A stretch of 64,000 bases of DNA from an uncultured Aquimonas sp. (GCF_937888285.1 NZ_CALART010000111.1:62001-126000); one strand, 5' to 3'; shown: positions 33,096 to 42,208, counted from the first letter of the stretch. Numbers and translations are program-made. The notes: generated from the sequence alone by a model not told the origin.

Positions 33096-34217
33096 ATGCC
33101 CCGTCTCCAGTTCGACCTGCTCACCACCGACGGCGCCGCGCGCCGCGGGCGGCTCACGTTTCCGCGCGGCACGGTGGAGACGCCGGCCTTCATGCCGGTC
33201 GGCACCTACGGGACGGTCAAGGCCATGTTCCCGGAGGATCTGCGCGCGCTCGGCGCTGAGATCATTCTCGGCAACACCTTCCATCTCTACTTGCGGCCGG
33301 GGCTTGAGGTCATCCGCGCGCATGAGGGCCTGCACGGTTTCGCGCGCTGGGACGGGCCGATCCTCACCGACTCCGGCGGCTTCCAGGTGTTCTCGCTGGC
33401 GCATCGCCGCAAGATCACCGAGGAGGGCGTGAACTTCGCCTCGCCGGTCGACGGCAGCAAGGTCTTCCTGAGCCCCGAGGTGTCGATGGAAATCCAGCGC
33501 GTGCTGGATTCCGATGTCGTCATGATCTTCGACGAGTGCACGCCCTACCCTGCCACCGAGAAGCAGGCGGCGACCTCAATGCAGCTCTCGCTGCGCTGGG
33601 CCGAGCGTTCGAAGCGTGCGCATGAGGGCAATGACGCCGCGCTGTTCGGCATCGTCCAGGGCGGCGTCTACCACGACCTGCGCAGCGTATCGGCGCGCGG
33701 GCTCATCGACATCGGCTTCGACGGCTATGCGGTCGGCGGCCTCGCCGTCGGCGAGCCCGAGGCCGAGCGCAACGCCATGCTGGAGCACACCTGCCCGCAG
33801 CTGCCGACGGACCGCCCGCGCTACCTGATGGGTGTGGGCCGGCCCGAGGACATCGTCGAGGCCGTCGCCCGCGGCATCGACATGTTCGACTGCGTCATGC
33901 CGACCCGCAATGCGCGCAACGGCCACTACTTCACCAAACATGGTGCGATCCGCATCCGCAACGCCAAGTACGAGAAGGACACCCGCCCGATCGAGGAGGG
34001 CTGCGGCTGCTACGCCTGCGCGCGTGGCTTTTCCCGCGCCTATCTGCGTCATCTGGAGCGCTGCAACGAGATCCTCGGTGCCATGCTGGCCACCCAGCAC
34101 AACCTTTTCCATTACCAGGCCTTGATGCGCGACATCCGCGCCGCCATAGACGCGGGGCGGTTCGAGGACTTCCGGGCCGAGTTCTATCGCCAGCGGCAGA
34201 CGCCGGCCCCGGAGTGA
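33096..34217 (+). CDS. tgt: tRNA-guanine transglycosylase
   Basis: Product of 373 residues. Family motifs are LTDSGGFQVFSL with the catalytic Asp region, GGLAVGEPEAERNAML, MGVGRPEDIVEAVARGIDMFDCVMPTRNARNG including the nucleophilic Asp, and zinc ligands CGCYACARGFSRAYLRHL. It swaps guanine 34 for preQ1 in tRNAs with GUN anticodons, upstream of QueA in the pathway. ATG at 33096 begins the conserved MPRLQFDLL. Confidence 0.96.
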   Translation: MPRLQFDLLTTDGAARRGRLTFPRGTVETPAFMPVGTYGTVKAMFPEDLRALGAEIILGNTFHLYLRPGLEVIRAHEGLHGFARWDGPILTDSGGFQVFSLAHRRKITEEGVNFASPVDGSKVFLSPEVSMEIQRVLDSDVVMIFDECTPYPATEKQAATSMQLSLRWAERSKRAHEGNDAALFGIVQGGVYHDLRSVSARGLIDIGFDGYAVGGLAVGEPEAERNAMLEHTCPQLPTDRPRYLMGVGRPEDIVEAVARGIDMFDCVMPTRNARNGHYFTKHGAIRIRNAKYEKDTRPIEEGCGCYACARGFSRAYLRHLERCNEILGAMLATQHNLFHYQALMRDIRAAIDAGRFEDFRAEFYRQRQTPAPE

Positions 34218-34313
34218 ATCCGGGCCACAGCGGCGCGCATGGCATAATCCGCGGCTTTGCGGCGGCCAGGACGGCCGCGGCAGCCCTCAACCGTCAACGG
34301 AGCGCACCGCCCC

Positions 34314-34640
34314 ATGGACTTCCTGATCTCCCCCGCCTTCGCCCAGGCCGCTGGGCCGCAGCCCTCGCCCTGGTCGCCGCTGATCATGCTGGCGATCTTC
34401 TTCGCTGTGTTCTTCTTCCTGGTGATCCGTCCGCAGATGAAGCGCGCCAAGGAGCACCGCAGCATGGTGTCCGCCCTGGGCAAGGGCGATGAGGTGATCA
34501 CCTCGGGTGGCCTCGCCGGCCGCATCGACGACGTCAGCGACAGCTTCATCACGGTCGAGATCGCCGACGGCGTGCGCGTCAAGGTGCAGAAGCAGGCCGT
34601 CACCGCGGTGCTGCCCAAGGGCACGCTGAAGTCCGCCTGA
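34314..34640 (+). CDS. yajC: Preprotein translocase subunit YajC
   Basis: Product of 108 residues, normal length. An N-terminal membrane helix (PLIMLAIFFAVFFFLVIRPQMKR) and the family pattern RPQMKRAKEHRSMVSALGKGDEVITSGGLAGRI are followed by a small beta domain. It associates with SecDF-YidC. It lies 96 bp after tgt and 68 bp before secD, in the conserved cluster. Confidence 0.95.
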   Translation: MDFLISPAFAQAAGPQPSPWSPLIMLAIFFAVFFFLVIRPQMKRAKEHRSMVSALGKGDEVITSGGLAGRIDDVSDSFITVEIADGVRVKVQKQAVTAVLPKGTLKSA

Positions 34641-34708
34641 TCGCGGGCTCCATCGCGCCGCCCATTCCATCCGGCCGCGCTTGGCGCGGCCTTCCCGGGT
34701 AGACCCCC

Positions 34709-36595
34709 ATGCTTGATTTCCCTCGCTGGAAGTACGCGCTCGTCGCGCTCGTACTGCTGTTCGCGGTTTTCTATTCGCTGCCCAACATCTACCCGCAGGA
34801 CGCAGCCATCCAGGTCAGTGCGAACCGCGGTGCGAGCATCGACGCCGCCCTCGTCGAGCGCGTCCGCGGCGTGCTTGAGGCCCGCCAGCTGTCGCCCAAG
34901 TCCTTCGAGCAGCGTGAGAGTCAGGGCGCGACCCCGGCCAGCGTGCTCGTGCGCCTGCCCTCGCCGGAAGAACAGCTGATCGCCGCCGACCTGGTGCGCG
35001 CCGAGCTGGGCGACCGCTACACCGTGGCCCTGAATCTGGCGCCGACCGTGCCGGCCTGGCTGCAGGCGATCCGCGCCAAGTCGATGACCCTGGGTCTCGA
35101 CCTGCAGGGTGGCGTGCACTTCCTGATGGAGATCGACCAGAACGCGGCGGTCGAGAAGCGCGAGAACGGCTTCGCTGACGACATCCGCGTGCTGCTGCGC
35201 GAGAAGAACCTGCAGTACACCCGCGTCGACCGCACGCCCAACGGCATCGTCGTGCAGCTGCGCCGTGCAGAAGACCGCGAGGCCGCGGCCACCGAGATCG
35301 CAGGCCGTGTCACCGACCTGCAGCTCAGCGAAGGCAGCGAGCCGACCCAGCTGATCGGGCGCATGCGCGAAGAGGTGCTGAACCAGATCCTCTCCGATGC
35401 CCTGGAGCAGAACGTCGGCACCCTGCGCAACCGCATCAACGAGCTCGGCGTGGCCGAGCCCATCATCACCCGCCAGGGCAACAGCCGCATCGTGGTGCAG
35501 CTGCCGGGCGTGCAGGACACCGCCCAGGCCAAGCGCATCCTCGGCTCGACGGCGACCCTGGAGTACCGCGCGCAGGTCGACGGCAATGCCCAGGAAGCAC
35601 GCGACGGCGGCCGCGTTCCGCCCGAGGCCAAGCTCTACAACATGCGCGAGCTTGGCCCAGACGGCCGGCCGGTGCCGGTGCTGCTGAGCAAGCGGGTCAT
35701 CGCCTCGGGCGATCAGCTCGTCAATGCCGTGTCGCAGCTCGACCCGCAGAGCGGCACGCCGGCGGTGTCGGTCACCCTGAACGCGGTGGGCGGCCAGCGC
35801 ATGCTGGAATTCACTCGCGAGAACGTCGGGCGTGGCATGGGCGTGGTCTTCATCGAGCGTCGGCCAGAGACCCGCATGGTGGACGGCAAGGAAGTCCGGA
35901 CGGTGCGCATCACCGAGGAGGTGATCAATCTGGCCAGTATCCGGGGTGTGTTCTCCAACCAGTTCCAGACCACTGGCCTGTCGAGCCCGGAAGAAGCTGC
36001 CCAGCTCGCCCTGCTGCTGCGCGCGGGCTCGCTGGCCGCGCCGGTCGATATCGTCGAAGAGCGTGTGGTCGGGCCCTCGCTGGGCGCCGAAAACATCGAA
36101 GCCGGCGCGCGCGCCGTTGTCCTCGGGTTCCTGATGGTCTGCGCGCTGATGATCGTCTACTACAAGGGTTTCGGACTGATCTCGGTGTTCGCCCTGTTCA
36201 TGAACCTGCTGCTGCTGGCGGCCGTGCTCAGCGTTGCGGGTGCCACTCTGACCATGCCCGGCATCGCCGGCATCGTGCTGACGCTGGGCATGGCGATCGA
36301 CGGCAACGTGTTGATCATCGAGCGCATCCGCGAGGAGCTGCGCGCCGGCAACACGCCGGTCAACTCGATCGTGGCCGGCTATGAGCGCGCGTGGACAGTC
36401 ATTCTCGACTCCAACGTCACCAAGCTGATCGCCGCGGTCGCGCTGTTCTCCTTCGGTTCCGGCCCGGTGCGCGGATTCGCCGCCGTGCTGTTCTTCGGCG
36501 TGCTGACCTCGATGTTCACTTCGGTGACCGTCAGTCGCGCGCTGGCCACCCTGTTCTACGGCCACGGGCGGAAAGTCCGCTCGGTTTCGGTCTGA
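34709..36595 (+). CDS. secD: Protein translocase subunit SecD
   Basis: Product of 628 residues. It has a first membrane helix (YALVALVLLFAVFYSLPNIY), SecD signature LGLDLQGGVHFLMEID, a large periplasmic region (P1) with ERRPETRMVDGKEVRTVRIT and five C-terminal helices with VLTLGMAIDGNVLIIERIREELRAGN. It uses the proton gradient with SecF to pull preproteins through SecYEG. It is followed 21 bp later by secF. Confidence 0.96.
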   Translation: MLDFPRWKYALVALVLLFAVFYSLPNIYPQDAAIQVSANRGASIDAALVERVRGVLEARQLSPKSFEQRESQGATPASVLVRLPSPEEQLIAADLVRAELGDRYTVALNLAPTVPAWLQAIRAKSMTLGLDLQGGVHFLMEIDQNAAVEKRENGFADDIRVLLREKNLQYTRVDRTPNGIVVQLRRAEDREAAATEIAGRVTDLQLSEGSEPTQLIGRMREEVLNQILSDALEQNVGTLRNRINELGVAEPIITRQGNSRIVVQLPGVQDTAQAKRILGSTATLEYRAQVDGNAQEARDGGRVPPEAKLYNMRELGPDGRPVPVLLSKRVIASGDQLVNAVSQLDPQSGTPAVSVTLNAVGGQRMLEFTRENVGRGMGVVFIERRPETRMVDGKEVRTVRITEEVINLASIRGVFSNQFQTTGLSSPEEAAQLALLLRAGSLAAPVDIVEERVVGPSLGAENIEAGARAVVLGFLMVCALMIVYYKGFGLISVFALFMNLLLLAAVLSVAGATLTMPGIAGIVLTLGMAIDGNVLIIERIREELRAGNTPVNSIVAGYERAWTVILDSNVTKLIAAVALFSFGSGPVRGFAAVLFFGVLTSMFTSVTVSRALATLFYGHGRKVRSVSV

Positions 36596-36616
36596 CGCAT
36601 TCGACGGAGCCGAGCA

Positions 36617-37591
36617 ATGGAATTCTTCAACCCCAACAGCAATGTCAACTTCATGCGCATCCGTCGCGCCACCATGGCGGTGGCGGTGGCGCTGATGCTC
36701 ATCTCGATCGTGGCGCTGGCCACGCGTGGCCTGAACTTCGCCCTGGACTTCACCGGTGGCACCCTGGTCGAGGTCGAGTTCGCCGAGACCACCGAGCAGA
36801 GCGCGGTCACCGAGCGCCTTGAAGCGGCCGGTATCGAAGGCGCCCTGGTGCAGCGCTTCTCCGGCACCAGTTTCTCGGTGCGGCTGTCGCCGAAGGCCGT
36901 GGCCGAGGACGAAGCCACCGCCGCCGCGGATGCCAGTATCGCCGACGGCAATGCGGCCACCGCGGGTCGCGTGCTCGAGGCCCTGTCCGCCGGCGGCGCT
37001 AAGGTCGAGATCAAGCGCAGCGAGTTCGTCGGCCCGCAGGTCGGCGCCGAGCTGGCCTACAACGGCATCATCGCCGTGCTGGTGGTGCTGGCCGGCATCA
37101 TGATCTACATCGGTCTGCGCTTCGAATGGAAGTTCGCGGTCGCCACCGTGGTCGGCGAAGCGCACGACGTGATCGTGACGCTCGGCTTCTTCGCGATCAT
37201 GGGCTACGACTTCGACCTGACCGTGCTGGCGGCGATCCTCGCGGTCGACGGTTACTCGGTGAACGACAAGATCGTGGTCTTCGACCGCGTCCGCGAGCTG
37301 TTCCGCGCGACCCGCAAGGACACGCCGCAGGACGTGATCAACCGCGCGATCAACAGCACGCTGTCGCGCACCATCATGACCTCGCTGACCACCCTGCTGA
37401 CGTGCATCGCGCTCTACATCTGGGGCGGCCCGACGCTGGAAGGCTTCGCGATGGCCCTGATCGTCGGCATCGTGGTCGGCACGGCGTCCACCATCTTCTT
37501 CGCCAGCCCCCTGCTGCTGACGCTGGGCGTGACCAAGGAAGACCTGATGCCCAAGGCCAAGGACGACGCGGAGCTGAATCGGCGGCCCTGA
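36617..37591 (+). CDS. secF: Protein translocase subunit SecF
   Basis: Product of 324 residues. An N-terminal helix is followed by GLNFALDFTGGTLVEVEF, then five helices with the conserved AILAVDGYSVNDKIVVFDRVRE and INSTLSRTIMTSLTTLL. It pairs with SecD in late protein export. A strong hairpin follows 27 bp beyond the stop, closing the queA-tgt-yajC-secD-secF unit. Confidence 0.96.
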   Translation: MEFFNPNSNVNFMRIRRATMAVAVALMLISIVALATRGLNFALDFTGGTLVEVEFAETTEQSAVTERLEAAGIEGALVQRFSGTSFSVRLSPKAVAEDEATAAADASIADGNAATAGRVLEALSAGGAKVEIKRSEFVGPQVGAELAYNGIIAVLVVLAGIMIYIGLRFEWKFAVATVVGEAHDVIVTLGFFAIMGYDFDLTVLAAILAVDGYSVNDKIVVFDRVRELFRATRKDTPQDVINRAINSTLSRTIMTSLTTLLTCIALYIWGGPTLEGFAMALIVGIVVGTASTIFFASPLLLTLGVTKEDLMPKAKDDAELNRRP

Positions 37592-37618
37592 GCGCGCCTT
37601 CGGCGCGCTGCAAACGAC

Positions 37619-37643
37619 AAGGGCGCCCCGCGGGGCGCCCTTT
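37619..37643 (+). terminator. Terminator after secF
   Basis: Perfect palindrome (arm AAGGGCGCCCCG, 12 bp) followed by TTTCTGTTT. It lies 27 bp beyond the secF stop. Confidence 0.85.
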
Positions 37644-37650
37644 CTGTTTG

Positions 37651-37680
37651 CGGGATTCGGGATTGGGGATTCGGGATTCG
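37651..37680. repeat. Heptamer array (CGGGATT)n, left arm of a nested repeat
   Basis: About four CGGGATT copies just after the secF terminator, inverted relative to 37923-37945. The gene-free stretch 37592-37974 holds the terminator, both arrays and an 82-bp inverted-repeat element between them. Confidence 0.8.
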
Positions 37681-37777
37681 CAAGAGCCGGCGCTACTGAC
37701 GGGATGCGATGGGTACGCGTTGTCGGACTGCCCCCCGAGCTTTTCAGCTGGGCGGTGTTCCTAAAGAAACCTTGGCT

Positions 37778-37859
37778 CGTCATCCCCGCGGAGGCGGGGA
37801 TCCAGGGTTCCTGCGGCTGTCGCAAGTCTTGCTGGGCCCCCGCCTCCGCGGGGGCGACG
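37778..37859. repeat. 82-bp inverted-repeat element
   Basis: Ends CGTCATCCCCGCGGAGGCGG and (inverted) CGTCGCCCCCGCGGAGGCGG are about 27 bp each with a few mismatches, around a 27-bp centre. Each end is itself a hairpin (CCCCGC/GCGGGG type). It resembles the widespread ATCCCCGCG...CGGGGAT intergenic repeats and looks MITE-like. Confidence 0.65.
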
Positions 37860-37922
37860 GCGAAGACATGCCATTGCAAGCGTTCTGATTATTGAGAGCT
37901 CGCGTCGAGGTTTCGAGCCTGT

Positions 37923-37945
37923 CGAATCCCGAATCCCCAATCCCG
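37923..37945. repeat. Inverted heptamer array
   Basis: About three AATCCCG copies, the reverse complement of 37651-37680, lying 29 bp past the end of suhB. Confidence 0.8.
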
Positions 37946-37974
37946 TGATCGCGGCAAAGCCGCGACCCCCACGA

Positions 37975-38775
37975 TCAGTCAAACGCCGCCGCATACCCCG
38001 AGTTGACCAGGGACTTTTGCACCAGCTCGCTGACCTTGAGGTTGCCGGCGACGATCTGGCCGTACTTGAAGTAGTCGGTGCCGCCGCGGAAATCGCAGAC
38101 GCGGCCGCCGGCTTCGCGCACCAGCAGCACGCCGGCGGCGATGTCCCAGGGCATCACCCCGGCCTCGAAGTAGGCGTCGGCGCGGCCGGCGGCGACATAG
38201 GCCAGATCCAGCGCGGCCGAGCCGGTGCGGCGCACGTCCTCGGCGTCGCGCATGAGCTCGCGCACGGCCTCCAGCTGGGCGCCGATCTTCGAGCGCTGGC
38301 GCGGGGCGAAACCGGTGATCAGCATCGCGCCCGACAGGTCATTGCGCTGGGATACACGGATGCGCTTGTCGTTCAACACCGCGCCCGAGCCCTTGGTCGC
38401 GCTGTAGATCTCGTTGCGCAGCGGATCGTAGATCACGCCCAGCACCGGCTCCTGGTTGTCCAGCAGCGCGATCGACACGCAGAAGTGCGGGATGCCGTGC
38501 AGGAAGTTGCTGGTGCCGTCCAGCGGATCGATGACCCAGGTGTAGCGCGACTTGCCGGTCTGGCCCGATTCCTCGGCCAGGAAGGCGTGGTCGGGAAAGG
38601 CGCGCTTGAGTTCGCGGATGATCTCGGCTTCGGCCTGGGCATCGACCTCGCTGGCATAATCCTGCTTCGATTTCTCGAAGACGCTCAGGGATTCGACGCG
38701 GCCGACATGGCGAAGGATCAGGTCGCCGGCACGGCGTGCCGCCTTGACCACGACGTTGATCGCGGACTTCTGCAT
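37975..38775 (-). CDS. suhB: Inositol-1-monophosphatase SuhB
   Basis: Product of 266 residues. IMPase motifs are intact: FLAEESG, the metal site WVIDPLDGTSNFLHGIPHF and the C-terminal GVMPWDIAAGVLLVREAGG. In gammaproteobacteria SuhB also joins the rRNA antitermination complex. The N-terminus MQKSAINVVVKAARRAGDLI is typical and sets the start at 38775. It is divergent from trmJ, an arrangement conserved in the class. It is the third IMPase-fold gene in the window, after the HisN candidate and cysQ. Confidence 0.94.
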   Translation of the reverse strand: MQKSAINVVVKAARRAGDLILRHVGRVESLSVFEKSKQDYASEVDAQAEAEIIRELKRAFPDHAFLAEESGQTGKSRYTWVIDPLDGTSNFLHGIPHFCVSIALLDNQEPVLGVIYDPLRNEIYSATKGSGAVLNDKRIRVSQRNDLSGAMLITGFAPRQRSKIGAQLEAVRELMRDAEDVRRTGSAALDLAYVAAGRADAYFEAGVMPWDIAAGVLLVREAGGRVCDFRGGTDYFKYGQIVAGNLKVSELVQKSLVNSGYAAAFD

Positions 38776-38925
38776 ACGCACTCTCGCTGGGAAAAGAACG
38801 GGCACGGCCAGGCTGGCCGTCCCTGAAGGGCGGGGGAGTGTACTGCAAAGGCCCGGGCGAGTCCCGCCCGCCGGCTGAACCGCCTGCGCCCGGCCGTCTT
38901 CGGCACCCTCAAGCCAAGGAATCCC

Positions 38926-39777
38926 ATGCTCGACGCCATCGCCATCGTCCTGGTCGGCACCCAGCACCCCGGCAACATCGGCTCCACCGCCCGCGCCATG
39001 AAGACCATGGGACTGTCCGACCTGCGCCTGGTGCAGCCCGAGCAGTTTCCCGACATCCAGGCCAACGCGATGGCGGCCGGCGCCGACGACGTGCTGGAGC
39101 GCGCCCGCGTGTTCGATCGCCTGGAGGACGCCATCGCCGACTGCCGCCTGGTGCTGGGCTGCACCGCGCGCCGGCGCGGCGTACCGCTGCCCGAGTACGG
39201 GCCGCGTGACGCCGCGTCGCTGCTGCTGCAAAGCGCGCGCAGCGGCCCGGTCGCGCTGATGTTCGGCCGCGAGCGCACCGGCCTGACGAACGAAGAGCTG
39301 CAGCGCTGCCAGGCCGCCGTGCACATCCCGGCCAATCCCGAGTACAGCTCGCTGAACCTGGCCCAGGCCGTGCAGGTGCTGAGCTACGAGCTGCGCATGG
39401 GGCATCTGTTTCCAGCGCAGGCGGACGCGCCCCAGCCCGCGGCGCCTTCTCCACTTGCCGCGACCCTCGAGCGCGGCGACGCGCTGGCGACGCAGGCGCA
39501 GGTCGAGCGCTTCTTCGGACACCTCGACCAGACCCTGCACGACATCGACTTCCACAAGGGCCGCTCGCCCGACGTGGTGATGCAGCGCCTGCGCCGGGTG
39601 TTCCTGCGCGCCGCGCTCGACGAGCGCGAGCTGCGCGTCCTGCACGGCATCCTCGCTGACGCGCAGCGCATGGCCGAGCTGGCGCTGAAGTCGGGCCTGC
39701 ATGTGCCAACAGCGGAGCGTCGCGAGGCGGGGGCGGGCGAACACGAGGGGCGCAACGAAGGCCAAAACGAAGCATAG
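38926..39777 (+). CDS. trmJ: tRNA (cytidine/uridine-2'-O-)-methyltransferase TrmJ
   Basis: Product of 283 residues. SPOUT motifs are VLVGTQHPGNIGSTARAMKTMG, LMFGRERTGLTNEEL and IPANPEYSSLNLAQAVQVLSYE, followed by the TrmJ C-terminal helical domain (HDIDFHKGRSPDVVMQRLRRVFLRA). It methylates position 32 of tRNAs. The stop codon TAG (39775-39777) and the last codons lie in a REP-like repeat. The end is a low-complexity tail (EAGAGEHEGRNEGQNEA) beyond the normal terminus at about residue 260. Confidence 0.95.
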   Translation: MLDAIAIVLVGTQHPGNIGSTARAMKTMGLSDLRLVQPEQFPDIQANAMAAGADDVLERARVFDRLEDAIADCRLVLGCTARRRGVPLPEYGPRDAASLLLQSARSGPVALMFGRERTGLTNEELQRCQAAVHIPANPEYSSLNLAQAVQVLSYELRMGHLFPAQADAPQPAAPSPLAATLERGDALATQAQVERFFGHLDQTLHDIDFHKGRSPDVVMQRLRRVFLRAALDERELRVLHGILADAQRMAELALKSGLHVPTAERREAGAGEHEGRNEGQNEA

Positions 39778-39798
39778 GGTGGGCCCTGGCCCACCGTG
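39773..39798. repeat. REP-like palindrome supplying the trmJ stop codon
   Basis: Reverse copy (CATAGG plus core GTGGGCCCTGGCCCAC). The TAG within its conserved left flank terminates trmJ. It is inverted relative to 40070-40095. The gene-free stretch 39778-40188 shows nothing else. Confidence 0.85.
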
Positions 39799-40069
39799 AG
39801 CGCGGCGCTCGCCCCGGCCTTCGTCCACCCGATGTCGCTGCGCTCGACGCTCGCCCCAGTCTTCGTTCACCAAACGTCGAGGGCATCCCGGCGCGAGGCG
39901 CCCTGCGCACCCTTCGGGCCTTGAGTCCCGCGCCTAGGGCCGATGTCGAACGCGGCTTCTGATCGCGCCGCGCGCAGGGCATGCCGACGATGCGGAAGCG
40001 GTGTCGCATCGGCACGGATGTCTGCCGCAGGGCGTGGTCGACATGGCGGACCGGGGCATGTGTCGGACC

Positions 40070-40095
40070 CATGGTGGGCCAGGGCCCACCCCATG
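40070..40095. repeat. REP-like palindrome, forward copy
   Basis: CATG plus core GTGGGCCAGGGCCCAC plus CCCATG. It is the partner of 39773-39798, 271 bp away, and lies upstream of the HDAC-family gene. Confidence 0.85.
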
Positions 40096-40188
40096 AAATG
40101 GGATGTTTGCGTCGCGAATCACACGCTGCCCACGGCTGTCGTTCTTCCATGGCGCCCCACCACTGCCGCTCACTCTGTCCAATCACCG

Positions 40189-41136
40189 ATGCGCGCCTAC
40201 TACTGCCACCACTTCGTGCTGCCGCTGCCGCCCGAGCACCGCTTTCCGATGGACAAGTACCGGCGGCTGTACGAGCGCGTGCGCGGTGTCGAGGGCATCG
40301 AGCTGGTCGAGCCGGAGCCGGCCTCGATCGAGGACCTGCAGCGCGTGCACTGCCACGACTACATCGCGCGCATGCACGAAGGCCGCGCCAGCGAAGCCGA
40401 ACTGCGGCGCATCGGCTTTCCGTGGTCGCCGGCCATGGTCGAGCGCTCGCGGCGCTCCTCGGGCGGCACCATCGGCGCGCTGACCTCGGCCCTGCGCGGC
40501 GATAGCGTGGCGGTGAACCTGGCCGGCGGCACCCACCATGCGGCCTTCGATCGCGGCGGCGGCTATTGCGTGTTCAACGATTCGGTGGTCGCCGCACGTC
40601 ATGTGCAGGCGGCAGGGCTGGCTGATCGCCTGCTGGTGGTCGACCTCGACGTGCATCAGGGCGACGGCACCGCCGCCCTGTGCGCGAACGACCCCACGAT
40701 CCACACCTTCTCGATGCACGCCGCGCGCAACTACCCGGCGGTCAAGCCGCCCTCGGACCTCGATGTCGCCCTGCCGGACGGCACCGACGATCAGGCCTAT
40801 CTTGATCTGCTCGACCATCACCTGCCCCGCGCCATCGCCGCCGCGCGCCCCGACGCGCTGATCTATCTGGCCGGCGCCGATCCGTTCGAGGGTGACCGCC
40901 TCGGCTTTCTCAAGCTCAGCAAGGCCGGCCTGCGCGAGCGCGACCAGCGCGTGCTCGACACCTGCCGCCGGCTGGGCCTGCCGCTGTCGATCAGCATGGC
41001 CGGCGGCTATGCGAACGATGTCGAAGACATCGTCGACATCCACCATGCGACGGTGCTTGCAGCGCTGGCGCATGCGCGTGGATGTGCGGACGCGCCCGAG
41101 CCGCACGCCGCCGCCGCTACACTGCCGGACTGCTGA
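40189..41136 (+). CDS. Histone-deacetylase family (acetylpolyamine amidohydrolase-like) protein
   Basis: Product of 315 residues. It has the arginase-deacetylase fold: HRFPMDKYRRLYERV, a His-His charge relay in NLAGGTHHAAFDRGGGYCVFND, zinc ligands in VVDLDVHQGDGTA (Asp, His) and YLAGADPFEGDRLG (Asp). Bacterial members deacetylate acetylated polyamines, lysines or other amides. The compact size fits a stand-alone enzyme in the cytoplasm. The substrate is unknown. The start at 40189 begins the conserved MRAYYCHHFVLPLPPEHRFP. Confidence 0.88.
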   Translation: MRAYYCHHFVLPLPPEHRFPMDKYRRLYERVRGVEGIELVEPEPASIEDLQRVHCHDYIARMHEGRASEAELRRIGFPWSPAMVERSRRSSGGTIGALTSALRGDSVAVNLAGGTHHAAFDRGGGYCVFNDSVVAARHVQAAGLADRLLVVDLDVHQGDGTAALCANDPTIHTFSMHAARNYPAVKPPSDLDVALPDGTDDQAYLDLLDHHLPRAIAAARPDALIYLAGADPFEGDRLGFLKLSKAGLRERDQRVLDTCRRLGLPLSISMAGGYANDVEDIVDIHHATVLAALAHARGCADAPEPHAAAATLPDC

Positions 41137-41153
41137 TTCGCGCTGGAGCCCTG

Positions 41154-41795
41154 ATGCCGCCCGTACCTCCCATCACCAAGGTCCTGCTGCTCGCTTGTGG
41201 CCTGGTCTACGTGCTGCAGCTGGTGCTGGGCGAGCTCGCGATGCTGCCCTTCATGCTCTGGCCCGCGGGCGAGTACACCCGTGCGTTCAACGGGCAGATT
41301 GTCAGCGTTGGCTTCCTGCCCTGGCAGCTGTTTACCTACGGCTTCATGCACGGCAGCGAGACCCATCTGCTGTTCAACCTGCTGGCGCTGTGGATGTTCG
41401 GTGGTGATGTCGAGCGTGTGCTGGGGCCGCGCCGCTATTTGCTCTACGTGCTCACCTGCATCGTTGGCGCGGGCCTGATCCAGCTGGTGGTGACGACCAT
41501 GGCGGCGCAGTCGGGCGAGCTCTACAACACTGTGGGGATCTCGGGTGGCGTGTTCGGCGTGCTGCTGGCCTTCGGCATGGCCTTTCCGAACCGGCAGGTC
41601 ATGCTGCTGATTCCGCCGATTCCGATGAAGGCGCGCACCCTGGTGGTGGTGTACGGCGTGATCGAACTGGTGCTTGGCGTTTCAGGCACCCGCACCGGCA
41701 TTGCCCACTTCGCGCATCTCGGCGGCATGCTGTTCGGCTTCCTGCTGCTGCAGTACTGGCGCGGCCGCTGGCCCTTCGAGCGCAGACGCCCATAG
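41154..41795 (+). CDS. Rhomboid-family intramembrane serine protease
   Basis: Product of 213 residues with about six membrane helices. The catalytic dyad is present: Ser in YNTVGISGGVFGVLLAFG (GxSG) and His in TGIAHFAHLGGMLFGF. HLLFNLLALWMFG carries the conserved HxxxN, and the L1-loop Trp-Arg pattern is weak. It cleaves transmembrane substrates in the inner membrane. It starts 17 bp after the deacetylase gene and probably shares its mRNA. The stop codon TAG (41793-41795) belongs to a REP-like repeat, as in trmJ. Confidence 0.88.
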   Translation: MPPVPPITKVLLLACGLVYVLQLVLGELAMLPFMLWPAGEYTRAFNGQIVSVGFLPWQLFTYGFMHGSETHLLFNLLALWMFGGDVERVLGPRRYLLYVLTCIVGAGLIQLVVTTMAAQSGELYNTVGISGGVFGVLLAFGMAFPNRQVMLLIPPIPMKARTLVVVYGVIELVLGVSGTRTGIAHFAHLGGMLFGFLLLQYWRGRWPFERRRP

Positions 41796-42208
41796 GGTGG
41801 GCCCTGGCCCACCATGCGCCGGACGCTCGCGCCAGCACGCCGCGACTCGTACGTTGCGCCGCCACGCAGCGCGCCTCGCGGTGCAGCGCCAACGCTGGGC
41901 CAGGGCCCACCCTATCAGCCGGCATCACGCGCGGCCGACCGATCGCGCGCCGCGCGCTCGCCATTGTCTGTCGCGGTTCGAAAGTTGCGGCGCATCGCAA
42001 CGCGTATCGCAGGGCAGCGCCAACGGTGGGCCAGGGCCCACCCTATCAGCCGGCATTGGACGCGGCCTGCCCCATCACGCGCCGCACGCTCGCCACTGTC
42101 TGTCGGGATTCGAAAGTTGCGGCGCATTGCAACGCGTCGCCAGTCAGCGCCAGCGATGGGCCAGGGCCCATCCTATCAACCTGCATAGGGTGGGCCCTGG
42201 CCCACCAT
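41791..42208. repeat. REP-like array with two tandem units of about 130 bp
   Basis: Five palindrome copies: 41791-41816 (reverse), 41894-41915, 42023-42045 and 42155-42177 (forward, the last with both arms changed to GATGGG/CCCATC) and 42184-42208 (reverse). The forward copies lie in imperfect tandem units of 129 and 132 bp that share TGTCTGTCG, TTCGAAAGTTGCGGCGC and CAGCGCCAACG. The compensatory change in the fourth copy keeps pairing. The whole gene-free stretch 41796-42294 is this array. Confidence 0.85.
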
